The position numbers were made by a program, and so were the translations under genes. This document shows, piece after piece, positions 42,469 to 55,158 of a stretch of 64,000 bases of DNA. The stretch comes from Euclidia mi (lineage: Eukaryota; Arthropoda; Insecta; Lepidoptera; Erebidae). Numbering within the stretch: position 1 is the first letter of the stretch; the number at the start of each line of letters is the position of its first letter. Below the pieces are notes generated by a model. The model did not search any database, had not been told where the DNA came from, and saw nothing but the letters and a program-made list of their open reading frames with translations. The stretch lies in the NCBI GenBank assembly GCA_944739405.2, contig OX123193.2:6084331-6148330 (forward strand). The letters run 5' to 3'.

Positions 42469-44537
42469 CTAGCTGACCCAGCGAACTCCGTATCGCCTTT
42501 TTATGAGTTTTTATTTAATTCCCTTTTTTCCAAGCCCCTTTTCCAAAGTTACCATTGACTTAGCGCTTAGTCTCTTATCATTTCAGAGTCTATAAATGAT
42601 GAACAAACAAACATAGATATTTATATAATATTGAATTCCCCATTCCTTAAAATATCGGAGACGATACCCATATCGAATTTAAAAAAAATCCCGTCCACCA
42701 TCTTTGATTTCCTATCCGCCATCTTTGATCACGAAATAGACGTTGTATTTGGATTCTCTATCCCTTAAATCATCAGAGACGATACCCATATTGATTTTCA
42801 AAATTTTTCCCATCCGCCATCGTTGATTTCCCATCCGCCATCTTGAATCACGAAATAGATGTTGTATTTGGATTCCCCATCCTTTTAAACATCGGAGACG
42901 TTACCCATATTGATTTAAAAAAAAAAATCTCATCCGCCATCTTTGATCACGAAATAGATGGTGTTTTTGAATTCCCCATTCCTTAAAATATCGGAGACGA
43001 TACCCATATCGACTTAAAAAAAAAACCCGTCCACCATCTTGGTTTCCTATCTGCCATCTTTGATCACGAAATAGATGTTGTATTTGGATTCTCTATCCTT
43101 TAAATCATCAGAGACGATACCCATATTGATTTTTAAATTTTTTCCCATCCGCCATCGTTGATTTCCCATCCGCCATCTTGAATCACGAAATAGATGTTGT
43201 ATTTGGATTCCCCATCCCTTTAAAATCGGAGACGATACCCATATTGATTTTAAAAAAACATCTCATCCGCCATCTTTGATCACGAAATAGATGGTGTTTT
43301 TGAATTGCCCATTCTTTAAAATATCGGAGACGATACCCGTATCGACTTTAAAAAAATCTCGTCCACCATCTTTGATTTCCTATCCGCCATCTTTGATCAC
43401 GAAATAGCTGTTGTATTTGGATTTTCTATCTCTTAAATCATCAGAGACGATACCCATATTGATTTTTTAAATTTTTTCCCATCCGCCATCATTGATTTCC
43501 CATCCGCCATCTTGAATCACGAAATAGATGTTGTATTTGGATTCCCCATCCCTTTAAACATCGGAGACGATACCAATATTGATTTAAAAAAAATCCCATC
43601 CGCCATCTTTCATCACGAAATAGATGGTGTTTTTAAATTCCGCAATCCTTAAAAAATCGGAGACGATACCCATATCGACTTTAAAAAAAATCCCGTCCAC
43701 CATCTTTGATTTCCTATCCGCCATCTTTGATCACGAAATAGATGTTGTATTTGGATTCTCTATCCCTTAAATCATCAGAGACGATACCCATATGGATTTT
43801 TTTAATTTTTTCCCATCCGCTATCTTTGATTTCCCATCCACCATCTTGAATCACGAAACAGATGTTGGATTTGGATTCCCCATCCCTTTTAACAACGCAG
43901 ACGATACCAATATAGATATTTTAAAATTTTCCCATCCACCATCTTTGATTTCCCATCCGCCATCTTTGATCTCGAAATAGATGTTGTATTTCGATTTCCC
44001 ACCCCTTAAAATATCGAAGGCGATACCCATATTGATTTTTAAAATTTTCTCATCCGCCATCTTTGATTTCCCGTCCGCCATCTTGGATCACTAAATAAAT
44101 TTCATATTATTAATCAGCGTCCCGAAAATCTCGAAAACGATACCCAAATAGATTGTATCCTATTCGTTTAGCCTTTTTTTGCCTTTGACCCAACCCTCCC
44201 CCTTCTCGTTTGACCATTTAATTATTTTTGTCTGGCCCCTAAAAGTTGTGGCGTAATTTTATATAGACTTTCGGAATAATTGGGCTATCATAGGCAATAA
44301 CAATTTTTAAAATCCGACTGCTAGTTCCTGAGACTAGCCGACATTATCTTTTAGCCTTTTGCCCGGCTCCAAAGGGTCGAAGCGTTATGTTATATAGCCT
44401 ATAGCCTTCCGGAATAACTGGGCTATCGTATACAAAAAGAATTTTTCAGATCCGACCGGTAGTTCCTGAGATTAGCGCGTTCAAACAAACAAACAAACAA
44501 ACAAACAAACTCTTCCGCTTTATTATATTAGTATAGA
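42469..44537 (-). mobile_element. Helitron carrying a tandem-repeat array (2.07 kb)
   Basis: On the minus strand it begins 'tctatactaatataataaag' after A (44538 is T on the plus strand) and ends 'cgctgggtcagctag' before T (42468 is A on the plus strand). That is the full A|TC...CTAG|T layout. An (aaac)n run lies at 44484-44511. No Rep or helicase domain is present. Almost all of the interior is the satellite array listed next. Confidence 0.8.
42631..44100 (-). repeat. Satellite array, about 110-bp monomers in a roughly 333-bp higher-order unit
   Basis: The 'gaattcccca..ccttaaaatatcgg' monomer type recurs at 42631, 42967, 43300 and 43633, spaced 336, 333 and 333 bases. Between these lie two other monomer types, both containing 'gagacgatacccatat' and 'ccatccgccatctttgat'. 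The last unit (after about 43900) is irregular. Short frames in the array (for example 43792-43980) reflect repeats, not genes. Confidence 0.9.
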
Positions 44538-44920
44538 TTATACGTTATGCAATTTCTGTGAAACTTTGAGTCTACACTTCGCCGGAACATGTTTAAAGTT
44601 GCTGTAAGTAATGACTTTCGTTGATAAATAATTTCAAATAGTGTAACTTCATCTACGATTAAATCTATTAGTAAAAGTAGTTAGATTTTACGGAGAAATA
44701 AGGACTATCTATTAAAATTAACACAATAATGATATTTTGGAATCGTGTCTAAAAATAGCTCGCATATTAAATATGCGAAATCATAAATTTTATGATGAAA
44801 TATTAATTTCGGTACACCATGCAAATCAATTTCGCATTTTACGATTATTGACTACAAACTACCATCGAATGTCATTCCGTTAATGTACAATTAAACAAGT
44901 CGGCACTGGAACAGTTTGAA
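44538..44920. other. AT-rich intergenic DNA
   Basis: Nothing recognised. Confidence 0.35.
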
Positions 44921-44924
44921 TAAA

Positions 44925-45080
44925 ATCCCTTGGCTCTCTTATAGAGTCGAGGCACACTAGAAACTGGTTTTGTATACGAGTGTCAATGTGGGTGTAAAGT
45001 AGCACTGGAAGCGACGATGTCTTGCTGCGCGATTCTCACCCTTATGTTGGTCTAGCGGGAAGTTGTTCGACTGTACGCTG
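44925..45080 (-). repeat. Family J repeat, copy 2
   Basis: Reverse complement of 11495-11650 over most of its length, with a few short differences. Confidence 0.7.
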
Positions 45081-46595
45081 TCCCTAATATGGCTTCTCTT
45101 AGAATGACGAGGTTAAGGTCGGAGCCCACTACAACACTAAGCGTATGTTGGCAGGCTTCACAATGTAACAATCTATGTACATTTAGTAGGGTAGCCCGTA
45201 GTCTAGTCTTCTATATTTACTACCTGATAATTCATTATCACGTCATATATTTCTTACGGGAGCTAGCGAAGTTATCGATGAGTCATTTTAGTGTAGGGGA
45301 TTTCGTTCGTATCCATTTCCGTAAATAAGTTGAAGAAAGATGAAATAGCTTTGTCATCTGGGCATATATTATAAGTATTATGCTACAAGATATAATAATA
45401 TAAATCATCAAGCAAGTTTCAGAAATAGAAAGGCTAATATGATAAGGTATACATTCAGGGGCTTGTAATAAACCCAAAAAGAAAGTTATTTCAATGCCAT
45501 TTTAACAATTATATTATTATAATTTTACTAAAAAAATACATCAATTTACGAGCACCAATCCTAAATAATCTTAATTAAGTTCTTTAACGTTATTTCATAT
45601 TCAAGACCCTAAAAATAACTAATTCAAAAGTCTCAAATCATGCCCAAAGACATTTATCAAAAGCTAATATGCAAAGGCAGAGAAAAAAACCAACGGGGAA
45701 CTTTCTTTCTTCATTAAGCGGTAATTTTAAAAGTTTCTGTCAAAACCGTCTGTGTGACAAAGAAAAACTTTGGTAGAGCCTGATTTTTTTCAAGTAGCAC
45801 TTATTCAGGTACTTGATTTTATTATGTACCCCTCACCGGCCGTTGCTGAAGTTAATCCCTTTGGTTCTTTTGGGGTAAAATGAACTTTTATTTTTGGGTT
45901 ACGTTGCGTTTTCTTATTATTTATAATTTAGTTTTTTTGTATTTATACGAACTGGATTATGTGATAGAATTCTTTTTACTGGGAAAATGTGAAAATTCAC
46001 CCGTGTAGTGATGGATTAAGAACACAACGTTGACTACCCCATTTAATTCACTAAACACTCGGCGCAGTTTTGAACGGCTAGGCGCCCGCTTAACCCTTAC
46101 GGTATAAATGCAGTTAAAGTCAGTATTATGTCGATATTGCCCTCATACACTTCGATTTTACTTATGTAGATAGCTAAAATATGTTATGTCAACTATCTAA
46201 CTATACTTGTCTCAACCAGAACTGTCGTTAAATTGGTATGACGGTCTTATAAATGCCACACTAACTACAAGATGCTGTCTTTACGGCCCCTGATAAGGCC
46301 CATGTAACGAGTTAACCCATTTGAGTGTTCCGGACCGAAATGGTCAAAACGGAACATTTATGGAACACTTCAGTCTTAGCTTCGCCTTCTATCTTTGTCT
46401 AACGAGGTTCTTTAGGATTTTAAGGCAGAAATTGATTTGACAGAAAATGGTTGCAAGAAAATGCCTTTGGTATTAAGTTCGCCTTGTGCAAATTGTATTG
46501 CAGGAAGTTAAATAAATAAATATAAGCATTATGGTAAATATACAATAGTGCTAATATTTATTTATTTATTAAACGTCCTATTTATTTATTAATTT
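45081..46595. other. AT-rich intergenic DNA
   Basis: A degenerate C-like piece ('gtgtagtgatggattaagaac') lies near 46003. The 79-residue frame at 45089-45328 has no domain. Confidence 0.35.
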
Positions 46596-46599
46596 ATCA

Positions 46600-46697
46600 A
46601 ACAGAAAAAGACGTTTGCCTTTTCTTTTCATTACGAAGGTTAGATGATTACAATTAACCTTCGTAATGAAAAGGCATAGCAACCGTCTTTATCTGTT
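46600..46697. repeat. Long near-perfect hairpin
   Basis: 'ttttcattacgaaggtta' (46624-46641) pairs with 'taaccttcgtaatgaaaa' (46655-46672). Pairing continues outward through 'gcct'/'aggc', 'aaagacg'/'cgtcttt' and 'acag'/'ctgt'. The loop is about 13 bases. It could be a miRNA-like precursor or a foldback MITE. Confidence 0.8.
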
Positions 46698-46800
46698 ACT
46701 AGTGTCAGAATTTATTAGGGTATTGGCTTCCCATAACGACCGTCATAGTATTGCTCCTTGATTATAGATATAGACATGGAGAGCGATGACTTAAAGTCGA
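46698..46800 (-). repeat. Family E fragment
   Basis: 'actagtgtcagaatttattagggtattggcttcccataacgacc' matches the middle of family E. Diverged. Confidence 0.45.
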
Positions 46801-47500
46801 GAATCTTCGATCAGATGATGACAAAGGCGCCCAAAGGAAACGACATATTCGTAAGTCGTAACTGTGACATGATTTTACGACTTGATATTTTTGCCATTGT
46901 AAGCAAATAATTTTATCGAATTTATTCGGAAGTTATATACAAGGAGATGGCAGACAATTTATCCATTTTCCTCCTTTGCAAAGCGGCACACAAAAAACTC
47001 AAAAAACTTTATATTTGAAATAAGAATCTAGGACATGAACATAAATTAAACCTATAATAAAGTATGTCAATAAACTTAAGAACGTATGGTAAAACTTAAC
47101 TTTAAATTTACTAATTGCCAAACCGCTGTAAAATCCGGACGCAGTAAATGGCTTAAATTTTCATCTATAAAAAGTGTCCGTCGACTAATTCATAATTGAA
47201 ACTTCTATATTCGAACTTGCAGTTCGCAGATTTTCCATTTTTTTCACTAATACAGCGGAATATAACATTTAAGTTATAACTCGTAGTATGGCTTGGCAGT
47301 CCAAATGACTTAGCTAACTTTTTGAACCGGAACGTAGCGAGAACTAACTGTCAAACTTTGACAGCTGAAGGAAGTCGCACTTAAAGTAAGGATGGCAACT
47401 TACAAAAAGCATGTAGTTTTGGACGAGAATGCCAGTATGGCGAAAGAGAAGGCAATATTGTATTGGAAAGTGGCAGAGAAATCAGTGATAATATTGACTT
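46801..47500. other. Intergenic, nothing recognised
   Basis: No supported feature. Confidence 0.35.
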
Positions 47501-47504
47501 CATC

Positions 47505-47640
47505 AAGATGTCGGGTCACGCCAAAGTGACGTGGGTTCAGCTCAGAAATAAAATGTTATGAACCATAAATCATTGTCCCCAGTTTGGGCATTGATTTTGT
47601 CCACACAAGGATATTTGTAGTGAGGGAGTCGTTTTTTGAA
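47505..47640 (+). repeat. Old family L copy
   Basis: 'gtgacgtgggttcagctca', 'ccataaatcattgtcc' and 'gtagtgagggagtcgt' align with the L SINE at 38229. Strongly diverged. Confidence 0.4.
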
Positions 47641-48035
47641 TAAACTGTACTAGAATTTACTGATTACACCGTATACCGTACACAAAGCATACTGATTACA
47701 TTGACATGATACTGATCAAATTGTTTTCAAAAAAAAAAATCATGTAGATGACCTTGTTGTTTATTTATCCATGTCTGGTTATTTTACATTGATGTTCTGT
47801 CTGTAAAGAGACAAACTGACGAAATTATATCATTTATTTGACTTAAATAAGTCTACACAGTTTCATATTTTAATTTTTCCTTCAGATTATTCCGTTAGTT
47901 TGTTATATATTTGATAATGCACTGTTAACCTCCTGCTATTCCTACCACATAGTTATCTAAATCTATAATTTATATCACTATTTAGTTTACTAAATTAATC
48001 ACATATCCTACAAATTGTACCTCACCTACATAGTG
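47641..48035. other. AT-rich intergenic DNA
   Basis: No supported feature. Confidence 0.35.
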
Positions 48036-48039
48036 TTCA

Positions 48040-48176
48040 CGCCCATTTTCAATATTCGATCCATACATGGATTTTCAGAATCGAGATTCATGTTTGACAT
48101 ATTTTGTATGGAGCTTATGCCAAAAACGAATCTAAAATTTACAGATCTATCTATAGATTGAATATTGAATTCCGTA
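48040..48176. mobile_element. Family M MITE, copy 2
   Basis: Inverted ends 'ttcaatattcgatccata' and 'gattgaatattgaattccg', and core 'catattttgtatggagcttatg', as at 29803. Confidence 0.65.
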
Positions 48177-48594
48177 GTAAATCAATAAACCCAAACACTT
48201 TCCTACCCGTATCAGTCAAGTTATTAATTCTTTATATTATTGTTGGGACAGCCTGCCGTCAGTCGCACCGTAAAAAGGGCCACGTTAGAAAATACAAGAA
48301 TAATTCGTAACACAGGCTCGTTCACGCTGCGTCTATTTTATTGGACACGAGGGGGAAATAAAAGAAACACTTCTCTCCGACGACGTATAAATGGAAAATC
48401 CAAATATTGACTTTATCACTCACATAATAAAATAGAGATTCGACGATTTATCTTTCTTTCTTTCTCATTTTAGTTTTCGTATGTGGATGTAGACGTCATA
48501 AAATATATTTTTGATATAGAAGTTTATTATTATAAGAGGATTAAAAATACAGGTGTTTCTTTGTTTCAAAAATACATTATGTACTTTATACTGT

Positions 48595-50580
48595 TACTAT
48601 TTGTAATTCGAAATTATGTATATTTTACCCCTGTATGCTTAAAAATAGACAGATAAAACGTCTGATAATCTCTAAAATTGCAAGTATATACAGATAGGAT
48701 CAAATAGATCTGACAGATTTTCTAAGAATTTTTTATTAAGGTCATTACAATTCTGGCCATAAACGATAATGGTGACATTATCGTCCATCAATTACACCTA
48801 CACCCATTTCGTTCAAGCAGGATGGTATTTTTGATTAACAAAGGAAGCTCTTCATAAGTGTTCCTGTTTTGGTCAATCTTATGGATTCATCTTGCCGTTG
48901 GACCCATTCATGACAATTATTCCATCAAATCCACTTGACTGCCCCATTTGTCACATTTTTGGTTACACCGACATCATTTTACTAGAGCTTTATTTTTCAT
49001 CAGATTAATCTTCATGATATACGTATACAATCTTGTTATATTGTCAATTACTTCAGATCAAAATATCTTGTAACAGCAATAATGATGTACCCCAAAATTC
49101 TTTAGTAACTTTATGCTGTAATTATATTAAATGCTAGCATATAAAAATAATGGTATTTTAAATTCCTGTTTGTATTAAAGAGACTATCAGATTCAGTTAA
49201 TTAAATTCCAGGTATCCAAATACAGCGATTTTATGAACGTCACAATCAGGAATTCAATAAATAATTTATGTTTTTAAACTGCCTGCATTTAAACGACCGA
49301 TTTAATGCTTCTAGCATTTTTGGCTATCAATTTTGTAAATATAAGTATGACGCATAAATAAATGAGGAAATTTAATTAAAGTTGAAATAAGCATACTATA
49401 CAGATTAAAGCATGCTTTATTTCTGTTTTACAGCTATAATTTTTTAATAAAAATATACATAATATAAACAAGATTTCTTATCGTATAGGATTGCACTTTT
49501 ACCCATTATCGAACGATTCGGTTGCTTTACAAGAATCAGTTATCAGGGGAAAACTAAGGTGGCATTTGTATATATTTCTTGGGTCTGGTTCTTTAAAATA
49601 ACTTAATTTCAAAGAACACGAATGTTGTTTAGTATTTCGTGTTACTATTACGTAGAATTTCAGGGAATCTTTAAACCTTACTATGTTTTTATTTATAAGG
49701 AAACGAGACCCATCCATTTAGTTGTAAGTCAGAAGCTAACAAAATAAATCAAATTATCTTAATTGTATCCATTTACTTGAATGATTGCTACTACTGGGTA
49801 GGAATAATTTTGATTGCAAGCGATCGGCATATATGTATATAATAATCATATTTTAATGTGATACCTAATATTTTAGAATTATTGTTAAAAGTGAAATATA
49901 TGAATACAGTTGCTATTTACAATTGTTATTATTGTTGTTATTCATAGAGATGTTTTTTTAATACTACTAAATAAATGTTGTGAAAACAAGTTACTATAAA
50001 ATGCTTCCATTGATATATTCACCCAAACTAAGGGACTGGTATGAATGAATGATGCAATATTTCTACCGAGAATTGAACTCCCAGTAACTTGTAAATTGCC
50101 GCTTGCGTGGGAGCGAACAATAACGTAGGTGAGTATTTGATAATATGCGAGACAACTTATACTTTGCTAGATATTTTCAGAATGATAAACCGTGAACTTT
50201 TTATAGTACGCAATAACAGTAACTATAGAACAAAACAAATAGTATATAAATGCAAAGAAAAATAGTGTAACTACACATTTGTGGCAGCTACTGATGTCTA
50301 CTTGTATTTATGAATACTTGGTATACTACGTTGTAATATTGGGTAGCAGGATATCAAATACAGCCGTAGCATCTGCCTATACTACAGATATTGCTGCATG
50401 CCAATAAATAACAGAAAGTTGAAGGGAACTTCACCACAATTACTACGCCTCCATTGTTGTGGCACAAGGCTAACACGTGCAATGAACGACTCTTTTCGTT
50501 TGTATCGGCGATAACTATTATCGCTGAAAGAAATAATACACGTCACTGAACTAATATTGAGTTGAGGCAAGTAATATCTT
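48595..50580 (+). repeat. Tandem duplication of about 2.1 kb, first copy
   Basis: From 'tttgtaattcg.aatta.gtatattttac' to 'aagtaatatctttttgatat'. Blocks such as 'gtgacattatcgtcca', 'tcatcttgccgttggaccc' and 'tggaattcaggtatcc'-like stretches recur in the same order at an offset of about 2,100. A tRNA/B-box-like stretch 'accgagaattgaactcccag' lies at about 50067-50086. It has no long open frame. Confidence 0.9.
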
Positions 50581-50604
50581 TTTGATATAAGACAACATTT
50601 ATAT

Positions 50605-50698
50605 CTAACGGCCATATTCAATATTCGAACTATAGATACGAGTAGATCTGTAGATTTTTTATTCATGTTTGACATATTTTGTATGGAGCTTATGTCTT
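50605..50698. mobile_element. Family M MITE, copy 3, truncated at the duplication junction
   Basis: Keeps the left half ('ttcaatattcgaactatagat' to 'gtatggagcttatgtc') and breaks off where the second duplicate begins. Confidence 0.6.
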
Positions 50699-52835
50699 AC
50701 TTTTTGTAATTCGCAATTAAGTATATTTTACTCCTATATGCTTCAAAATAGACAAATAAAGCGTCTGGTAATCTCTAAAATTGCAAGTATATACAGAAAG
50801 GATCAAAAAGATCTGACGGATTTCCTAAGCAATTTTTATTAAGGTCGTTACAATTTTGGCCATCAACGATAATGGTGACATTATCGTCCATTAATTACAC
50901 CTACACCCATTTCGTTCAAGCAGGATGGCATTTTTGATTAACAAAGGAAGCTCTTCATAAGTGTTCCTGTTTTGGTCAATCTTATGGATTCATCTTGCCG
51001 TTGGACCCATTCTCGACAATTATTCCATCAAATCCACTTGACTGCCCCATTTGTTTCATTTTTGGTTACACCGACATCATTTTAGTAGAGCTTAATTTTT
51101 ATCAGATTAATCTCAACGATATACGCATACAATCATATTATATTGTCAATTACTTCAGTTCAAAATATCTTGCAACATCAATTAATTATATTATTAATGT
51201 ACAACGAAATTCCTTAGTAATTTTATGCGGTAATTAAATTAATGCTAGCAAATAATATTAATGATATTTTAAATTCCTGATTGTAATAAACATACTATCA
51301 GATTCAGTTAATTAAATTCCAGGTATCCAAATACAGCGATTTTACGAACGTCACTATCAGGAATTCGATAAATAATTTATGTTTTTAAATTGCCTGCATT
51401 TAAAGGACCGATTTAATGCTTATAGCATTTTTGGCTGTCAATTTTGTAGAGATAAGTATAAATGAGGAAATTGAATTAAAGTTGAAATTAGAATACTTTA
51501 CAGTTTAAAGCATGCTTTATATCTGTTTTACAGCTTTTATATTTTAATTGATACATACACAATATATAAACAAGATTTCTATCGTATAGTAATAATAATA
51601 TTCTACCATAGTCACACACCACCATCTAGTTCCAAACTAAGCAGAGCTTGTACTATAGGTACTAGATAAAGGATAAACATACATATATACATTTTTTTGT
51701 AAATACATACATATTATACATAGAAACAGGATAGGATCGCACTTTTAACTATTATCGAACGCTTCGGTTGCTTTACAAGGATCAGTTTCAGGTGAAAACT
51801 AACGTGGCATTTGTATTTATATCTTGGGTCTGGTTCTTTAAAATAACTTCATTTCAAAGAACACGAATAATGTTTAGTATTTCGTGTTACTATTACGTAG
51901 TATTTCTGGGAATTTTAAAACCTTACTATGTTTTTATTAATAAGCAAACGAGACCCATCAATTTAGTTGCTAATAAGCCAGAAGCTAACAAAATAAATCA
52001 AATTATCTTAATTGTATCCATTTACTTGAATTATTGCTACGGTTTTGGGTACGAATAATTTTAATTGCAAGCGATGCATATATGCATATAATTATAATAT
52101 TTACAATTATTGTTAAAAGTGAAATATTATGAATACAATTGTTATTTACAATTGTTATTATTGTTGTTATTCATAGAGATGGTATTTTTTTAATACTACT
52201 AAATAAATATTATGAAAACAAGTTACTATAAAATGGTACCATTGATATATTCGCCCAAACTTAGGAACTGGTATGAATGAATGACGCAATATTTCTACCG
52301 AGAATTGAACTCCCAGTAACTTGTAAATTGCCGCTTGCGTGGGAGCGAACAATAACGTAGGTGAAGATTTGATAATATGTGTGACAACTTATACTTTGCT
52401 AGATATTTTTAGAATGCTAAACCGTGAACTTTTTATAGTACGCAATAACAGTAACTATAAAACAAAACAAATAGTATATAAATGCAGAGAAACATAGTGT
52501 AACAACACATTTGGGGCAGCTACTGATGTCTACCTATATTTATGAATCTCTGGTATACTACGTTGTAATATTGGGTAGCAGGATATCAAATACAGCCGTG
52601 GCATCTTTCTATACTACAGATATTGCTGCGTGCCAATAAATAACAGAAAGTTGAAGGGAACTTCGGCACAATGACTACGCCTCCATTGTTGTGGCACAAG
52701 GCTAACACGTGCAACGAACGACTCTTTTCGTTTGTATCGGCGATAACTATTATCGCTGAAAGAAATAATACACGTCACTGAAATAATATCGAGTTAAGGC
52801 ATGTAATATCTATTTGATATTAGACATCGTTTTTC
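50699..52835 (+). repeat. Tandem duplication of about 2.1 kb, second copy
   Basis: Colinear with 48595-50580. The offset grows from about 2,100 to about 2,232 because a truncated F SINE lies in this copy at 51594-51728. Open frames here (50995-51237, 51768-52058) are not conserved with the first copy, which argues against coding. Confidence 0.9.
51594..51728 (-). repeat. Family F SINE, truncated copy, inside the second duplicate only
   Basis: 'attctaccatagtcacacaccaccatctag' to 'catattatacatagaaac'. The first duplicate lacks it, so it came after the duplication (or was lost from copy one). 'tcgtatag' before it and 'gataggatcg' after it suggest a filled site. Confidence 0.75.
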
Positions 52836-52853
52836 TTAACAAATAACATTATG

Positions 52854-53138
52854 GTACTGATACGTTTGAGCATTCACCTATACTGAGTATTCTTGCGACT
52901 GGTACATAGCAGAAAAACGAACGAGTGTGTTTAAGCGAGCATTCATACGAAAGTTCTGGCGAGCATTCTAGAGAATTGACAGTACATTTGCTTTGACGTT
53001 TTTGCTGAATAATGTTCGCTAAAAATATCGTGAAAATGTTCGTAGCAATGTCCGTTTTGTTTGTTGTTTAGCTTGACAAAACGAAAAACGGCAAATGCTC
53101 GTTATTTTTTAACAAATGAATGCTCAGTTTATCAGCGC
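52854..53138. mobile_element. Possible MITE with inverted ends
   Basis: 'tactgatacgtttgagcattcac' at the left and 'aatgaatgctcagtttatcag' at the right are imperfect inverted repeats. 'gcgagcattc' is repeated inside. TSD not clear. Confidence 0.45.
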
Positions 53139-53460
53139 AATTAGAATTACCCTGCACATTGGTGTCAAGTTAATAAGTTAGTCCAAATTAAATACCTATT
53201 AGTATATCATCCATATAAATCAACAAATTATAAATCATTGGCCCATCGTTAAAAACTAAAGTAACATTTTAAGCTACTCCTATATACCTTCTAAATTTAC
53301 GGCACATTAAAATAAATTACTGTTTATCACGCGCTATAAAATATTTAATTACCAATAAAATGAACTCAGTTACTTGTTTAAAACCTTTAGCATAATCCTT
53401 AAACTGAATATCCGTTTTAGATACGTTGAACCTAAGGCTGAAATGAAAATTCCTCTTCTT
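53139..53460. other. AT-rich intergenic DNA
   Basis: Nothing recognised. Confidence 0.35.
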
Positions 53461-53464
53461 CTTT

Positions 53465-53718
53465 TTTCGGGTTTTTCGTGTGAGTATGTGGCCAACTCTG
53501 GGTTCGGAGTTTTGAGACCGCCTTAGGAACTCTGACGTGGCCTAAGGATCCTTGTCCTAGGACAAAAATCGGGACCGATGACTTCACGTGCCCTCCGAGG
53601 CTCAGCAGCGCTTTGATGTAAATGCCATACACGATCACTCATCCAAATAGCGACCTGTGCACGCGTTGCTTAACATTGCCGATCTTCTACGAAAGGTAAG
53701 CCAAGTCTCGGTATGAGT
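53465..53718 (-). repeat. 5S-rRNA-derived SINE, copy 2
   Basis: On the minus strand 'agatcggcaatgttaagcaac' and 'tttggatgagtgatc' match the 5S internal region and the copy at 9190-9445; the shared body ends 'gttggccacatactcacacg'. Confidence 0.72.
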
Positions 53719-55155
53719 TCTACGCAATGGAAATAATAAATAGGAAGCTTGCAAACCAAGAAAAAGTAAAAAGAGGAGCAGCTAACAATGGTGAATGGCT
53801 TCGTGGGACGCCCTGGCCCGTGCCAACATGTGCAGTGAACGATTCGCTCCGATATTGGCGAGAGACGGTACTATTTGTGGCAATTCTCCGCAAGCGAATT
53901 GCTATCGGGGCTCCAGTGACTATTTAAAATGTTATGAACTCAGATAGGAAGCTGGACAGAAATCTAGCAACGTTTAACGAGATAATATAATTTTTTGAAA
54001 ATTGTCTAAAATCTGGAAAATGTAGAATACTTTTGATACTTGGATTTTCTTCTAACATAATTTTTTGCTGTATCCTTTGTCTCAGAAAATGAACTGCTGG
54101 CGTTCTGGTACTGGAAAAATTAACATTTTAATATTAGAAAACACGCTCTGGAGCTAATTGGCGTCAAATTATATTTAAAAAAAGTGTTCAACACAAAGTG
54201 TCATCATATTTCTTTTCCTTTAGTATTTATCTACTAAAAGTGAAAGGTTCTAGTAACTAACACTTCTTCATTATCAAAATTGTTAGTATAGTATACCATC
54301 CCTATAATTCGATCACACAAAGAATACCGCTGTCGATCGTAGAAATACACCTTTATATTATTCGAAGATATTGATTCGTAATAAAGGTAATCATCTAAAA
54401 TTGCACTTCGAAAACCCAAGGTAACAACGCCAGAAAACAATTTCAGGGTAAAGTTGGCAACAGTCTGTGCTTAATTCCCGGTGCATTGATTATGCATTAG
54501 GACCTTGCAGCCTCCGCAAAAAATACCTACATCGAAGGCACCCCCTTATTGAAAGCGTTTTGTTTAGCAAATTTTACCGTATTGAAATCGGCCATTTTAT
54601 TAGATCCGTTACAAGAGTTTCGAAGGCAAATTGAGCAATAAAGGGTTTTATGTATTTTAATCTGCCGAATTTCGTGCTGTAGCTTTGAGTGCTAAGAAAG
54701 GGTGTAATGGTGTTCTGCAACAAATTGTTTCGAAGTTACTGTGTACATTTAAGTCATCAGTATCACAATTTCTTGATTCAATAATTTGTTTCGAAATTCT
54801 TTACAAATTGGTCATTAACAACACGTAACTGTGAAATGAGAAATATCAACAGATGTTCTTGCGTAATTGAAAGTTTCACTTAGAAATATTTTTGCAATAT
54901 TACAGAGCCTGGAGCCGTGGAAAAGCGCTAGATTAAAATCGAACTTATCTTATTATTATATTATTATCGTATATTACGTAAGATGACGTCCTGAAAATAT
55001 GAGGCGCATAAAGCTGGAATTTGGCATATATGTTCTTTACGGACCGTAGTGCTGCATTAAGAAAGGGTATCCCAAATTCGATAAATTAAAACAAAACAAT
55101 GCAAACGTAGCTGCAGGTATCCCTTAGTGTAGAATAAAAAGCAAAGTTTATAAAA
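53719..55155. other. AT-rich intergenic DNA
   Basis: No gene or repeat supported. Confidence 0.4.
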
Positions 55156-55158
55156 ATA

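Noticed and set aside
43792..44081. Short repetitive peptides on both strands of the satellite array
   Set aside because: They follow the monomer period and are interrupted in neighbouring units; explained by the repeat.
42631..44100. CRISPR array considered for the regular repeats
   Set aside because: The whole monomer is repeated, with no unique spacers; it is a satellite array.
44484..44511. (aaac)n run considered as the start of a CRISPR-like array
   Set aside because: Simple tetranucleotide repeat inside a Helitron of a eukaryotic genome; no spacers.
50995..52058. Open frames in the second duplicate
   Set aside because: The equivalent frames in the first duplicate are broken, so there is no sign of selection for protein.
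53727..53927. 66-codon plus frame with 'GEWLRGTPWPVPTCAVNDSLRYW'
   Set aside because: No known domain and no second copy to compare; too short to call.
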